Shown: in pieces, positions 45,074 through 53,544 of the stretch | Position numbering within the stretch: position 1 is the stretch's first letter | How the letters are laid out: each line of letters starts with the position of its first letter | Assembly (NCBI GenBank): GCA_947566075.1 | Contig: CANOIM010000009.1 | Span: 1-64,000 of the forward strand | Length of the DNA: 64,000 nt | Source: an uncultured Eggerthellaceae bacterium | GTDB lineage: Bacteria; Actinomycetota; Coriobacteriia; Coriobacteriales; Eggerthellaceae | Direction: 5' to 3' | The notes under the pieces: model-generated | Database searches by the model: none | What the model was told of the DNA's origin: nothing | The model's input: only the letters and a program-made list of their open reading frames with translations | Made by a program: the position numbers and the translations under genes

Positions 45074-45187
45074 GAGCTACCTCTCTTCCCGGGTTTGATA
45101 AGACCATTCTAATGGCTCAACTAAGGGCTCAAGGGGCGGCATCCCCCTCATTCTGCCTGCAGTTCCTTGGATCACCCCCTTTACTGC

Positions 45188-45193
45188 TATGCT
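45188..45193 (+). promoter_or_regulatory. Extended -10 box of the MFS gene, probable leaderless start
   Basis: TGC-TATGCT (box at 45188-45193) ends 6 nt before the ATG at 45200; another in-frame ATG follows immediately at 45194. No Shine-Dalgarno sequence. A leaderless transcript is likely. Confidence 0.4.
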
Positions 45194-45199
45194 ATGGGC

Positions 45200-46552
45200 A
45201 TGACCTCCCTCACCCCAAAGAAAGAGAAGCTCTGGAGCCCCATCTTCGTGACCATCTTGGCGGCGCTCCTCTTCTCATTCATGGTGGGCCAAGGCGTCAA
45301 TTGTGGCTCTACGGTCTACCTGGAACGCACGGGCGGAACCGTGGCCCTGGCTGGCGTGGGGGCCATGATCTTCTCGGCAGCCGCCGGTGTCATGCGCATC
45401 TGCTGCGGGCCGCTGATAGACCGCCGTGGGCGGCGCTTCACCATGTTCATCGGCGCTGCCTTCCTGCTGGTGGGCACCCTGGGGCCCCTGGTGCAGAACA
45501 ACGGTGCCCTGTTCATCATCTGGCGCGCCCTGCAGGGCATCGGCTTCTCTGCAGCCACCACGGCTGCCAACACCGCTGCGGCTGATGTGCTCCCCTTCAC
45601 TCGACTGGGAGAAGGCATCGGTTACGCAGGACTCGGGCAGGCCGTTGCCATGGCCATCGGGCCAGCGCTGGCCCTCTTCCTCGTCTCCTCCAATCCGCCA
45701 GAGAACCTCTACTATGGCCTCATAGCCTGTAGCGTCCTCTTCCTCATCTTGACGCTGCTCTGCCGATACGAGAAGGACCCTCAGCTCCTCCCCAGCACCT
45801 CCGAGTATCGCGTGCGATGGGAACAGGAGCACGGCAACCACGCCCAGCCCCCGAAGACAGAAGGCGCCGCGGAAACAGAAGCGGAGGCAAAAGCAGAAGC
45901 GCAGGACGTCCCCTCGGGTGCGGAGCCTCCGGCGGCCAAGGAGGGCTTCCTGCATACCCTCCTGGATTCCATCTTCGAACCCACCGCCCTGCCCGGAACC
46001 GCGGTCATCATATTCATGTCCTCGGGGTTCACCTTCAACGTGTTCTACATGGGCTCGTTCGGGAACTCCCTCGGCGTGGCCAACTCAGGGCTGTACTACA
46101 CCACCATGGCGGTCGTGATGATCGGGGTGCGCCTCGTATCCGGCCATTTCATGGATTCAACCTCACCCCTGCGGCTCATGGGCATCGCGGCAGCCAGCGG
46201 CGTCATAGCCTTCGCCTTGGGCATTGGATGCGGGATGCATCTCTTCGGCCCGCTGACAGAGCCGCTGTTCTACGCCATCGGCATCCCCTTCGGCCTGTTC
46301 ATGGGCCTTGGCATGCCCGTGAATCAGACCATGGCCGTAAAGCTCACCCCGCCTGAGAGGTGGGGCGCGGCGAATGCGCTGTTCATGCTGGGCATAGATA
46401 TCAGCGGAGCGGTGTTCTCGGTGATCTGGGGCTTTATGATCGAAAGCCAAGGCTATCCGTTGGCATTCACTGGCTGTTTGCTCTTGCAGGTCATCGCCTT
46501 CGTGGTGGCCCTCATCGTGTATCCGAAGAAGCGGGCGAAGGGAACTCCATAG
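45200..46552 (+). CDS. MFS transporter
   Basis: A 450-aa major facilitator protein with about twelve helices and a long charged, alanine/glutamate-rich cytoplasmic loop (about residues 205-255). Motif A is 'GPLIDRRGRRF' between helices 2 and 3. Not closely similar to the two carriers at 22.6-25.2 kb. Start is uncertain: an in-frame TTG at 45167 and ATGs at 45194 and 45200 are possible; 45200 is chosen because a -10 box ends 6 nt before it. The 3' end overlaps the convergent RACo-like gene by 41 bp. Substrate unknown. Confidence 0.85.
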   Translation: MTSLTPKKEKLWSPIFVTILAALLFSFMVGQGVNCGSTVYLERTGGTVALAGVGAMIFSAAAGVMRICCGPLIDRRGRRFTMFIGAAFLLVGTLGPLVQNNGALFIIWRALQGIGFSAATTAANTAAADVLPFTRLGEGIGYAGLGQAVAMAIGPALALFLVSSNPPENLYYGLIACSVLFLILTLLCRYEKDPQLLPSTSEYRVRWEQEHGNHAQPPKTEGAAETEAEAKAEAQDVPSGAEPPAAKEGFLHTLLDSIFEPTALPGTAVIIFMSSGFTFNVFYMGSFGNSLGVANSGLYYTTMAVVMIGVRLVSGHFMDSTSPLRLMGIAAASGVIAFALGIGCGMHLFGPLTEPLFYAIGIPFGLFMGLGMPVNQTMAVKLTPPERWGAANALFMLGIDISGAVFSVIWGFMIESQGYPLAFTGCLLLQVIAFVVALIVYPKKRAKGTP

Positions 46553-48080
46553 CTTCTAGGTAGTTCTCGTTGAACAGGCTGCTGGTGGAAAGCTCCAGGT
46601 ACCGTGCCCCCTGCGCGATGCGCCCCAGCTCTTCCCGAGCCGCTTCGCCCTCCAACGCAAGGGCCGCCCCTTCTATCGCCATGTTCCCCACGCTGTGCGC
46701 CACGCCCAGCAGCTCTTCAGGGAACAACCCGATGCGCACGGCATTCCTGAGGTCCACGTTCTGACCCAAGCCACCCGCGATATCCAAGCGCGCCACCTGG
46801 TCAGGCTGCACCCTGGCGCTCTGCAAGAGCGTGAGCATCCCCGCGCAGATGGCGGCTTTCGCCAGCTGCACATTGCGCACATCCCGTTGGGTCACGGCTA
46901 TCTGCGGCGTCACCCAAAAAGCAGCCATCCCCTCATGGGTGCCCAGCCGCTCTGCCAGCGCCGGAGGAACGGCGACATCCAGCTCATCGGCCTCCAGCAT
47001 GAGGCCGCTCTCTTCCAGGATGCCCGCATCCAAGAGCAGGGCCAACACGTCTATCAACCCTGACCCGCAGATCCCCTGGGCAGGGCTGTCTTCGATGGTC
47101 TCAACCAGCAGGCTTCCCTCCTCCCAGCGCACCCGAGCCACCGCTCCGGGGTAAGCGGGCATACCGAAAGTGATGTTCGCCCCTTCGAAGACCGGGCCTG
47201 CCGCCGTGGCGCAACAGATGATGCCGTCTGACGTACTCAAGGCCATCTCACCGTTGGTGCCCAGATCAGCCAAGAGCCTTGGCTCTGAGGAAGTGGTCAT
47301 ACCCAGGCTGAGCAGGTCAGCCGTAATGTCTCCGCCCACATAGCCTGCCACACAGGGAGCGAAGAAGGCTTCACGGGCCGAACAACCCAGGTCAGCCAGG
47401 GCCTGCAACGGTTGCATGCACCCGAAGAGCGTGGGTGCTGTGAAGGGCGCCCGCCCGATGGGGGTTGGGTCAACTCCGGCCGCCAGATGCTCCATGACGG
47501 TATTCCCTGCCACCACAGCCCGCACTACGATTGAAGCATTGACCTCTGCCCGTTCCAGAAGCGTTCGGGCCAGGTTGGTAATACCCTCATTCACCGCCCT
47601 CTGCAACTCTTCCAGGTGCTCCGCCTCTGCGGCCGTTATCCGCGAGATGACATCAGCGCCGAAGGACCTCTGGGGGTTCGCAAGGCCACCGCTTTCGATG
47701 ACTGCCCCGGTCTTCAGGTCAACAAGACGGCAGACTATAGTGGTGGTACCCACGTCAAGGGCCAACCCGAAGCCCTCCGCCCGTTCCGCCTCCCAACCAT
47801 GGGAAGCGGGCACTCCTTCAAGCACCACATCCATGGCGCGCCTTTCTTCGAAGGCACCCGGGGGGATCAAGACCTCCTTGACCCGGACAGCTGGTTCCTG
47901 GCAGGCTAGCACTTCTTCTTCAAGGCCCCCTGCCCGGCGAACGATGATCCGGCATTTCCCACAGGTGCCCGCGCCTCCGCAGGGGGATGCCAGCGTGACC
48001 CCTTGAGAGCGCAAGGCCTCCAACACCGTGCCTTCTGCGCCAGCAGTCAGCCTCACCGCCTGATCAGAAGAGCGGCTCAT
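46512..48080 (-). CDS. RACo-like corrinoid protein reactivase (2Fe-2S plus ASKHA/DUF4445)
   Basis: A 522-aa protein. Residues 1-75 are a 2Fe-2S ferredoxin domain with 'CGGAGTCGKC' and a final Cys in 'LACQ'. The rest is an ASKHA ATPase-like domain of the DUF4445/RamA-RACo group ('LALDVGTTTIVC', 'DLGTNGEMAL', 'GICGSGLID'). Such proteins use ATP to return inactive Co(II) corrinoid proteins to the Co(I) state in methyltransferase systems. Its start overlaps the DUF2284 stop (ATGA). It is the last gene of the methyltransferase operon. Confidence 0.88.
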   Translation of the reverse strand: MSRSSDQAVRLTAGAEGTVLEALRSQGVTLASPCGGAGTCGKCRIIVRRAGGLEEEVLACQEPAVRVKEVLIPPGAFEERRAMDVVLEGVPASHGWEAERAEGFGLALDVGTTTIVCRLVDLKTGAVIESGGLANPQRSFGADVISRITAAEAEHLEELQRAVNEGITNLARTLLERAEVNASIVVRAVVAGNTVMEHLAAGVDPTPIGRAPFTAPTLFGCMQPLQALADLGCSAREAFFAPCVAGYVGGDITADLLSLGMTTSSEPRLLADLGTNGEMALSTSDGIICCATAAGPVFEGANITFGMPAYPGAVARVRWEEGSLLVETIEDSPAQGICGSGLIDVLALLLDAGILEESGLMLEADELDVAVPPALAERLGTHEGMAAFWVTPQIAVTQRDVRNVQLAKAAICAGMLTLLQSARVQPDQVARLDIAGGLGQNVDLRNAVRIGLFPEELLGVAHSVGNMAIEGAALALEGEAAREELGRIAQGARYLELSTSSLFNENYLEAMEFPSPASSDTR

Positions 48081-48598
48081 AGGACCACGCAGCCCGTATA
48101 GGCGATCATGTTCTTCCCATGGTTGTAGGGTATGCCCGCGCTGATGCATACGTCGTTCACCATGAGCCCCGCTGATTCCATGGACACGAGCCGCTTCTCC
48201 GGGAAGCGGCAGGGCGCATCAGGACAGGAGCAACTGGGGCAGAGCGTGCATGTGCCTGCCGAGAGAACAAGGGCATCCGGGTGGCCTTTGAACAGATCAG
48301 CCAGCTTCTGGATGCGCTCCTGATGGATCTGAGACGCCTCCATCATGGTTTCCACGTCGAATTCATCTTCCTGTTCTTGGACGGTCTGCACCACCCAGCA
48401 ACAAGACCTCTGCCTGAACAGCGCCTGGAAATCCTCCAGGCTGCCGCAATGGGGTGGGCACGCCCAGTTGGTGCCGTAGACCCGGCAACCCCCGGAAGCG
48501 CACATCTCACGCACTTCGGGCATGACGCGAAGGGCCGTTGCAGCGCACCGGCCCACGCTTTCGAACCCAACGCTGTCTATGGCCTCAGGAACGTCCAT
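48077..48598 (-). CDS. DUF2284 metal-binding protein
   Basis: A 173-aa cysteine-rich protein of the DUF2284 family, with 'ASGGCRVYGTNWACPPHCG' near the N-terminus and 'CTLCPSCSCPDAPC' toward the C-terminus, probably Fe-S or zinc ligands. Such genes commonly travel with corrinoid methyltransferases. The start at 48598 (MDVPEA) is chosen where similarity begins; an ATG three codons earlier is possible. It overlaps the end of the methyltransferase gene by 14 nt. Function unproven; an electron donor for corrinoid reactivation is plausible. Confidence 0.78.
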   Translation of the reverse strand: MDVPEAIDSVGFESVGRCAATALRVMPEVREMCASGGCRVYGTNWACPPHCGSLEDFQALFRQRSCCWVVQTVQEQEDEFDVETMMEASQIHQERIQKLADLFKGHPDALVLSAGTCTLCPSCSCPDAPCRFPEKRLVSMESAGLMVNDVCISAGIPYNHGKNMIAYTGCVVL

Positions 48599-49592
48599 AG
48601 AACTCATCCACTGCGTCGAAGAACGCTTGGATGTTCTCATAGGGGGCCATGGGCGGCACATCGCACCCCGTGGATATCACGAAGTTCGGGTAGGCACTGC
48701 AGGCTTCCAGCACCTCCAGCGTCTTCGCGCGAACCGATTCCGGCGTACCCAGGCGAATCTCACCCGCCGGATCAACATTGCCCATGACGATCACATCCTT
48801 CGGCATGAGCGGCAGGATGTCTTCCATCTGGATGGCATTGCCGAAATGGAATGCCTTCGCGCCCGTGGCTATGACAGCATCAGCCGCCTTCACCACCGAA
48901 GACCCGCAGTTATGGTAGATCACGAGGAAGCTGCTGTCTTGCACCGCGTCAACGATCTGACTCACGTAGGGGGTGGAGAATTCCCCCAGCAAGTCCGGCG
49001 GCAACAGCCCTGCCAGCGGCTCGGCTATCACAACGCCATTCGCCCCTGCATCCTTGAACGCTTGGGCGTACTTGGTGAGGAACTCCGTGCACTTCTCTAG
49101 CACCGCCTTCACCAATTCCGGTTCCTCATAGCAGAGGATCATGACCTCGTTCACATCCATCAAGCGCCCCGCCAAGGAGAACGGCCCGATCATGCCTGCG
49201 AACACCGGCCGATCCGTGACCTCATCCATCACCGTGCGAATGGCCTCTATATAGAGGTTCGTGCGCCCTGCTCCCACGGCGGGCACCGCCAGGTCATCAG
49301 GGTCAGAATCCTCATCTACGATGGAACCCACCACTGTGGGCACCTCTTCATCGGTCACCACGATCTGGCTTCCGAAGGCCTCTGCCTCAACGGAAAGATC
49401 CATGAAGGAGACGGAGGCAGCCGTAGGGAAGGCATCGGCGATGACCTTCATGGCCTGGGCCTGCTTGTCCGTAGACCCGATGAGCTCCTTCACGGTAATG
49501 CCCATCTTCTGGATAGCCGGAAAGGAAAGGACCGGAAGGGCCTGTTTCTTCTCCGCTGCGATAGTCTCAGAAACCCATGCATTCATATCCAT
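48585..49592 (-). CDS. MtaA/uroporphyrinogen decarboxylase-family corrinoid methyltransferase
   Basis: A 335-aa TIM-barrel protein of the UroD/MtaA/CmuA superfamily. The zinc ligands of methylcobamide methyltransferases appear as 'YHNCG' (His and Cys) and a later 'STGCDVP' cysteine, which separates it from true uroporphyrinogen decarboxylases. It would move a methyl group between a corrinoid protein and a thiol such as coenzyme M or another acceptor. First gene of a three-gene operon with DUF2284 and a corrinoid reactivase. No corrinoid-binding protein is nearby. GAAAGGAAG site. Confidence 0.85.
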   Translation of the reverse strand: MDMNAWVSETIAAEKKQALPVLSFPAIQKMGITVKELIGSTDKQAQAMKVIADAFPTAASVSFMDLSVEAEAFGSQIVVTDEEVPTVVGSIVDEDSDPDDLAVPAVGAGRTNLYIEAIRTVMDEVTDRPVFAGMIGPFSLAGRLMDVNEVMILCYEEPELVKAVLEKCTEFLTKYAQAFKDAGANGVVIAEPLAGLLPPDLLGEFSTPYVSQIVDAVQDSSFLVIYHNCGSSVVKAADAVIATGAKAFHFGNAIQMEDILPLMPKDVIVMGNVDPAGEIRLGTPESVRAKTLEVLEACSAYPNFVISTGCDVPPMAPYENIQAFFDAVDEFYGRS

Positions 49593-49656
49593 CTGATTGC
49601 TTCCTTTCGCCTCATCCGGCTTGCATCAAGACAAACACCCGCCCCTGACGAGCATC

Positions 49657-49694
49657 TGCCGCCTTGCACGATCGGGGGAGATGGCAAGGCGGCA
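49657..49694. other. Leader hairpin upstream of the methyltransferase operon
   Basis: TGCCGCCTTGC and its complement form an 11-bp perfect stem with a 16-nt loop. It is about 65 bp before the methyltransferase start, within the 303-bp divergent spacer 49593-49895. No U tract follows on the minus strand. It could affect leader stability or attenuation. The rest of the spacer holds the LysR-type site and promoters I could not place. Confidence 0.5.
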
Positions 49695-49795
49695 TAAGAC
49701 ATGACCTTGGAAGGCTTCAGGGGGACCTTCACTCAGGCCACCCTGACTCTATCTGTCTCATCCAGAGAATGGAAATACCGATAATCGAATGGGTC

Positions 49796-49810
49796 ATGAA
49801 TTTGATTCAT
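49796..49810. promoter_or_regulatory. LysR-type operator palindrome
   Basis: ATGAAT-TTG-ATTCAT, a perfect 6-bp dyad with the T-N11-A form typical of LysR regulators, 86 bp before the divergent lysR-type start and about 200 bp before the methyltransferase operon. Confidence 0.55.
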
Positions 49811-49895
49811 AACGGCTCATCTGCCATCATGGGGCCCTTCGCGCACCGTCAGCAACGGATGGCCGGACCAGTCCGCTATCCTTTCAAGGAGGGCC

Positions 49896-50777
49896 ATGAC
49901 ATTCCGACAGCTCCAATACTTCCTGGAAGTGGCTCGCACTCTCAATTTCTCGAAGGCGGCTGAAGCCCTCTTCGTCAGCCAATCCACGCTCTCGAAGGCC
50001 ATCTCCACCCTAGAGGAGGAGCTGGGGGCGGTGCTCTTCCTGCGCAGCCACCACAACGTCAAGCTCACCCCCGCCGGAGCCGTGCTGGCCACCAACCTGC
50101 CGCGCCTCCAAGAAGACCTGAACAAGACCATTGACCTGGTCCAAGAGGTGAAAGAGGGCATGCGGGGGCGGCTTGCCCTGGGGGTGCAGGCAGGCTTCAC
50201 CCTACCTGACATCATCATCTCTGCCGTTGACTACTGCAAGCACAGCATGCCCTTCCTGAGCATCACGGCCACCAGCTCAGAGGATGCGCCCCTTTGGGAG
50301 TCTTTAGCGAATGGGAAGCTGGATTTCGCCCTCAGCTACCAGCTGGAAGAAGATGCCATAACGGAAGAGAACGCCACCACCCTGACCGTGCTGGGCTCAG
50401 AGCCCGTCATGCTCTGCGTGGCCGCCACCGCTCAGCTGAGCGAAGAGCCCACCGCCAAGGAGCTTTCGAAACTGCGCTACCTCTTCGCTGCCCCGGAGGA
50501 TGCGCCCCGCATGCGCCGCTGGTCAGACTATTGCCGAAACCTCGGGTTCTATCCGGATGTATCCCCGGTGAGGGATATGGGCACTGCGGCCGTGAAGATA
50601 GAGCTGGGCATGGCAGCTACGGTGGTTCCCGCCAGCCACGCCCTCACCCGTTCGGCCAACATCCGCACGCTGCCCCTTGCGGATGCCTACCGGGTGGCTA
50701 GCGTCATGGCTTCCAACCCAGACAACCTGAACCAGATCGTGGAGGTGTTCACTAAGCTGGTGGAAGCGGACCTCTAG
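49896..50777 (+). CDS. LysR-family transcriptional regulator
   Basis: A 293-aa regulator. The N-terminal winged helix-turn-helix ('FRQLQYFLEVARTLNFSKAA' then 'QSTLSKAISTLEEELG') is followed by a periplasmic-binding-like effector domain. It is divergent from the methyltransferase operon, with a T-N11-A palindrome between, so it probably controls that operon and itself. AAGGAGGGCC site. The inducer is unknown. Confidence 0.95.
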   Translation: MTFRQLQYFLEVARTLNFSKAAEALFVSQSTLSKAISTLEEELGAVLFLRSHHNVKLTPAGAVLATNLPRLQEDLNKTIDLVQEVKEGMRGRLALGVQAGFTLPDIIISAVDYCKHSMPFLSITATSSEDAPLWESLANGKLDFALSYQLEEDAITEENATTLTVLGSEPVMLCVAATAQLSEEPTAKELSKLRYLFAAPEDAPRMRRWSDYCRNLGFYPDVSPVRDMGTAAVKIELGMAATVVPASHALTRSANIRTLPLADAYRVASVMASNPDNLNQIVEVFTKLVEADL

Positions 50778-50782
50778 TTCCC

Positions 50783-50798
50783 GGCCTTCGCCAAGGCC
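50783..50798. terminator. Small bidirectional hairpin between convergent genes
   Basis: GGCCTT-CGCC-AAGGCC, a 6-bp stem in the 40-bp gap between the LysR gene and the cell-wall hydrolase gene. It is short and without a U tract, so only a weak terminator. Confidence 0.35.
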
Positions 50799-50817
50799 CA
50801 AGACCAAGAGAAGCCGC

Positions 50818-51888
50818 TCAGATCCGTCCCATCTCCTGGGAAACGCGGTTGTACCAATGCTCCCAGTTTCCCGGGCAGTACTTCTGGGCCGCCGCCTCAG
50901 ATACGGTGTACCCATAGCCGCGGGCCAAGCCCGAAGCGTGGGCGGGAATGGCCTCTTCCCAGCTGCCCCAGGAAACGGAGCCCCAACCCCAGGCGTTGTA
51001 GGGCCGGAAGCAAGCAGCCCCTCTGCTGCTCTCAACCTCTGAGATGGCTGCTGAGAACCGCGGGTCTATGCCCGCATCCCAGGCCGCCGAAGCGAAGGTC
51101 TTCCCTTGGCCCGCCAAGGGCGATCCCGCAAGGTAAGCATCCAGGCGCCCCGCCCAATTCCGCACGAACGACGCCTTGTCACTTGACCAGTCAGCGTTGT
51201 CAGAGGAGGGAGGCGTGACGTTCTCATCCGCCGACGGAGGCTGCCCCGCTGCCGCTTCGGCCTCTTGGGCCGCCTGGCGTTCCCGGGCCTCCTGTTGGGC
51301 CTGCTCCTCAGCGGCCTTCTGGGCTGCTTCCCGCTGAGCTGCCGCCAACAGCGCTGCCCGCTCAGCTGCCGCTTGCTCTTCCTCAGCGTCTACCCGTGCT
51401 TCCTCCAGGGCCGTTTGGGCCTCCTGGCGCTCTTGGAGCAACTGGGAGAGCTGCTCCAGCTTGGCATTGGCCGTTTCCTGAACACGGTTGAGGTAATCGA
51501 AGATGCTAAGGAATGTAGAGAAATCCTGAGACGAGAGGATCACAGACAGCATCCCCGCATCATCCCGATGCAGCTTGTACAGGCTGACCATGCTAGCGCT
51601 GCAGGCCTCTTTGGAGGCGGGGATGCGCCCGTCCAGCTCTTGGATCTGCGCCTCATTCTCTTGGATCTGGCGGTCCAGCTCCTCTACCCGCTCAGTGGCT
51701 TGGTTGTAATCAGCCGCGGTGGCTTCCACCGCTTTCTGCAGCCCGTTCGCCTCCGCATAGATGTCCTGGGTCTCTGCGAAGGCCGCTGAAGGAGGCAGGC
51801 ACAGCATAAGAGCAACCGCGCAGGCCAGAAGCCCCTTCGCCCTGCACCTCTTCCCCACCAAAACGGTCCTCTGCAGATCCGGCAGCAT
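50818..51888 (-). CDS. Secreted peptidoglycan hydrolase with coiled coil and lysozyme-like domain
   Basis: A 356-aa exported protein. The signal peptide ends near 'PSAAFA'. Residues about 40-235 are a PcsB-like coiled coil rich in Glu, Gln and Ala. After a Pro/Ser linker, the C-terminal ~110 residues ('FSAAISEVESSRGAACFRPYN', 'AWGWGSVSWGSW') resemble glucosaminidase/transglycosylase-type lysozyme folds, with Glu of 'SEVESS' a candidate catalytic residue. It probably cuts cell-wall glycan during growth or division, with the coiled coil as regulator. It begins 7 bp after the neighbouring gene on the same strand. Confidence 0.78.
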   Translation of the reverse strand: MLPDLQRTVLVGKRCRAKGLLACAVALMLCLPPSAAFAETQDIYAEANGLQKAVEATAADYNQATERVEELDRQIQENEAQIQELDGRIPASKEACSASMVSLYKLHRDDAGMLSVILSSQDFSTFLSIFDYLNRVQETANAKLEQLSQLLQERQEAQTALEEARVDAEEEQAAAERAALLAAAQREAAQKAAEEQAQQEARERQAAQEAEAAAGQPPSADENVTPPSSDNADWSSDKASFVRNWAGRLDAYLAGSPLAGQGKTFASAAWDAGIDPRFSAAISEVESSRGAACFRPYNAWGWGSVSWGSWEEAIPAHASGLARGYGYTVSEAAAQKYCPGNWEHWYNRVSQEMGRI

Positions 51889-51895
51889 CTATGGC

Positions 51896-52549
51896 CTAGA
51901 TGTTGTCTATGGGACGGCCCTGGGGCTTGACCACTTCCACCAGCGGAGAGCCTTCCCGCTCCAACGCCTGGATCTGCTCGTAGGTGAGGCCCTTGTTCTC
52001 GAACACGCGGTCTTTCAAACGCTGGATCCAGGTATTGCCGCGCACATCCTCCCCTTCGGAGAGGCCCTTCCATTCCTCTTTGATGCCGATGGCCACCAAA
52101 GCGATGACCGCCACCCGCAGCTTCGTCAGGTCAGGCACATGGATCTCAAAGCATTCGCCCTTGTCCCGGAACAGGCGCGTCTTCACATGCACGTCCTTCT
52201 TGTTGTAGGACGTGCGCGTTTCGGTCACGAAATCGAACGGCGGGTTGGAGAATGACCCATACAAGTCCCACAGCATCCCTTCGATGTAGTAGTGCTTGTT
52301 GATGACATAGGGGTGCAGGATGTATTCATAGCGCTCGAAGCGCAGATAATAGTTGAGGCAACGGTTATCCGGGCGGATGGCTGCATTCTCACCGCCCATG
52401 CGCCCTATGACAGAGATGTTCTGCTTCTCCGCCGTCCAACCCTTCTTGTTCTCGAAGTGGTAGAACAGGTCCCCATCCTCATACCAGGTATCAAAATCCT
52501 CGTGGCGTGCGATGGCATCCCGCTGCAGGTAGACCTTGTTGAACTTCAT
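51896..52549 (-). CDS. Conserved hypothetical protein, 217 aa
   Basis: Unrecognised soluble protein with alternating aromatic-rich beta segments ('FYHFENKKGW', 'YNKKDVHVKTRLFR') and a helical C-terminus ('GLTYEQIQALEREG'). There is no signal peptide, membrane helix or cysteine cluster. The start at 52549 has GAGGAG; a frame open upstream for 62 more residues crosses the intergenic hairpins and is rejected. Probably transcribed with the downstream hydrolase gene. The pattern suggests a small beta-barrel or LURP/tubby-like fold, but I cannot assign one. Confidence 0.6.
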   Translation of the reverse strand: MKFNKVYLQRDAIARHEDFDTWYEDGDLFYHFENKKGWTAEKQNISVIGRMGGENAAIRPDNRCLNYYLRFERYEYILHPYVINKHYYIEGMLWDLYGSFSNPPFDFVTETRTSYNKKDVHVKTRLFRDKGECFEIHVPDLTKLRVAVIALVAIGIKEEWKGLSEGEDVRGNTWIQRLKDRVFENKGLTYEQIQALEREGSPLVEVVKPQGRPIDNI

Positions 52550-52617
52550 GAAGCTCCTCACGTGTTGATGGGCTGGGAACATGATACCGTGAATCCGTGC
52601 CCGCAGGCCCCCGTAGT

Positions 52618-52675
52618 GCAGAACTTCAGTTCTGCCTCCGCCGCCCGAACATTCGGCGGCCCGGTCCTGTACAAT
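52618..52675. promoter_or_regulatory. Two hairpins and a -10 box in a divergent promoter region
   Basis: GCAGAAC-TTCA-GTTCTGC (52618-52635) and GCCGCCCGAA-CA-TTCGGCGGC (52640-52660) are inverted repeats. TACAAT (52670-52675) is a likely -10 box for the plus-strand gene at 52710. They lie between two divergently transcribed genes and may be operators. Confidence 0.4.
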
Positions 52676-52709
52676 TGGCGAACACGAAACAGCCGAGTGA
52701 AAGGCCATC

Positions 52710-53486
52710 ATGCCAAAGCAGAAGTACACCCTCACTTCCTATGATCCCGTCTACGCCGTATGCCCCGAGGTGCGCATCCCCGAAGAGCTCATCCAGCAGC
52801 AGGCCCTGCGCTGGCTGGAACTCCATTGCGCGAAGCCGGGCCAACAGGCTAAGCTCACGGACGCCTGGGTGAACAGCAACACCGATGATTTCAAGACCGT
52901 GGAAGAGCTGCTGATCTTCATCCGCTACAACATGTATAAGGACAACCGCGAAGCCCAAGAGCTCTCTGACCAAGATTACATCTGCGCCGAACTGGCCACG
53001 CGCCTGGTGGAAGAGCTTCCGGCTGATCTGGTGGAGGAATCCATCTATGCCGCCAACATGCGCCTGGAGGACATGGTCAACCGTTCTGGCATGTCCATGC
53101 AGGATTTCTGCAAGCAGCACAACATGTCCTTGGATCAGCTCTACCAGAACACGGAGACCCGGGCCATCCAAAGCCTGAAGGAAGACTCAGCCCTGGATGC
53201 CTGGGCAGACCACGCAGGCTATACGCTAGAGCCGGAGGACTTCTACGCCGTGATCCCCGGTGACAACATCCAAGACAAGGCTGAGAAGCGCCGTCAGATC
53301 GAACTGGATGGCCGCCTCCCCCAGATGGAGGAATACGCCCTCAAGACCAAGGCCCTCAAGGATGTCATGCAGAACGCCATGATCAAGCGCAAGGAAACGG
53401 ATCCGGAATGGCTGCGCTATGGTGACACCAGCCAAGAGGTGACCAACGCCGCCAACCAATTCCCGGATAACTTCATCGCCCTCTAG
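52710..53486 (+). CDS. Protein resembling the trigger-factor C-terminal domain only
   Basis: A 258-aa helical protein. Residues about 95-190 ('ELPADLVEESIYAANMRL', 'GMSMQDFCKQHNM') follow the pattern of the substrate-cradling C-terminal domain of trigger factor and SurA-like chaperones (P-x-x-h-V-E-x-x-I, then GM-x-hQ-x-h). It lacks the ribosome-binding and PPIase domains. It is encoded next to an FKBP isomerase and the true trigger factor, on the opposite strand. Probably a ribosome-independent chaperone or holdase. The similarity was recognised by eye and should be tested by profile search. Confidence 0.6.
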   Translation: MPKQKYTLTSYDPVYAVCPEVRIPEELIQQQALRWLELHCAKPGQQAKLTDAWVNSNTDDFKTVEELLIFIRYNMYKDNREAQELSDQDYICAELATRLVEELPADLVEESIYAANMRLEDMVNRSGMSMQDFCKQHNMSLDQLYQNTETRAIQSLKEDSALDAWADHAGYTLEPEDFYAVIPGDNIQDKAEKRRQIELDGRLPQMEEYALKTKALKDVMQNAMIKRKETDPEWLRYGDTSQEVTNAANQFPDNFIAL

Positions 53487-53517
53487 GCCCTTTCGGGCAG
53501 CCCCGGCAACCTCATGA

Positions 53518-53541
53518 AAAGGGCCGCTTTCGCGGCCCTTT
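53518..53541. terminator. Bidirectional terminator
   Basis: AAAGGGCCGC-TTTC-GCGGCCCTTT: a 10-bp perfect stem with a 4-nt loop. It is flanked by T-rich sequence on the plus side (TCTCTTATCT) and AAAA before it (TTTT on the minus strand). It sits between two convergent genes. Confidence 0.85.
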
Positions 53542-53544
53542 CTC

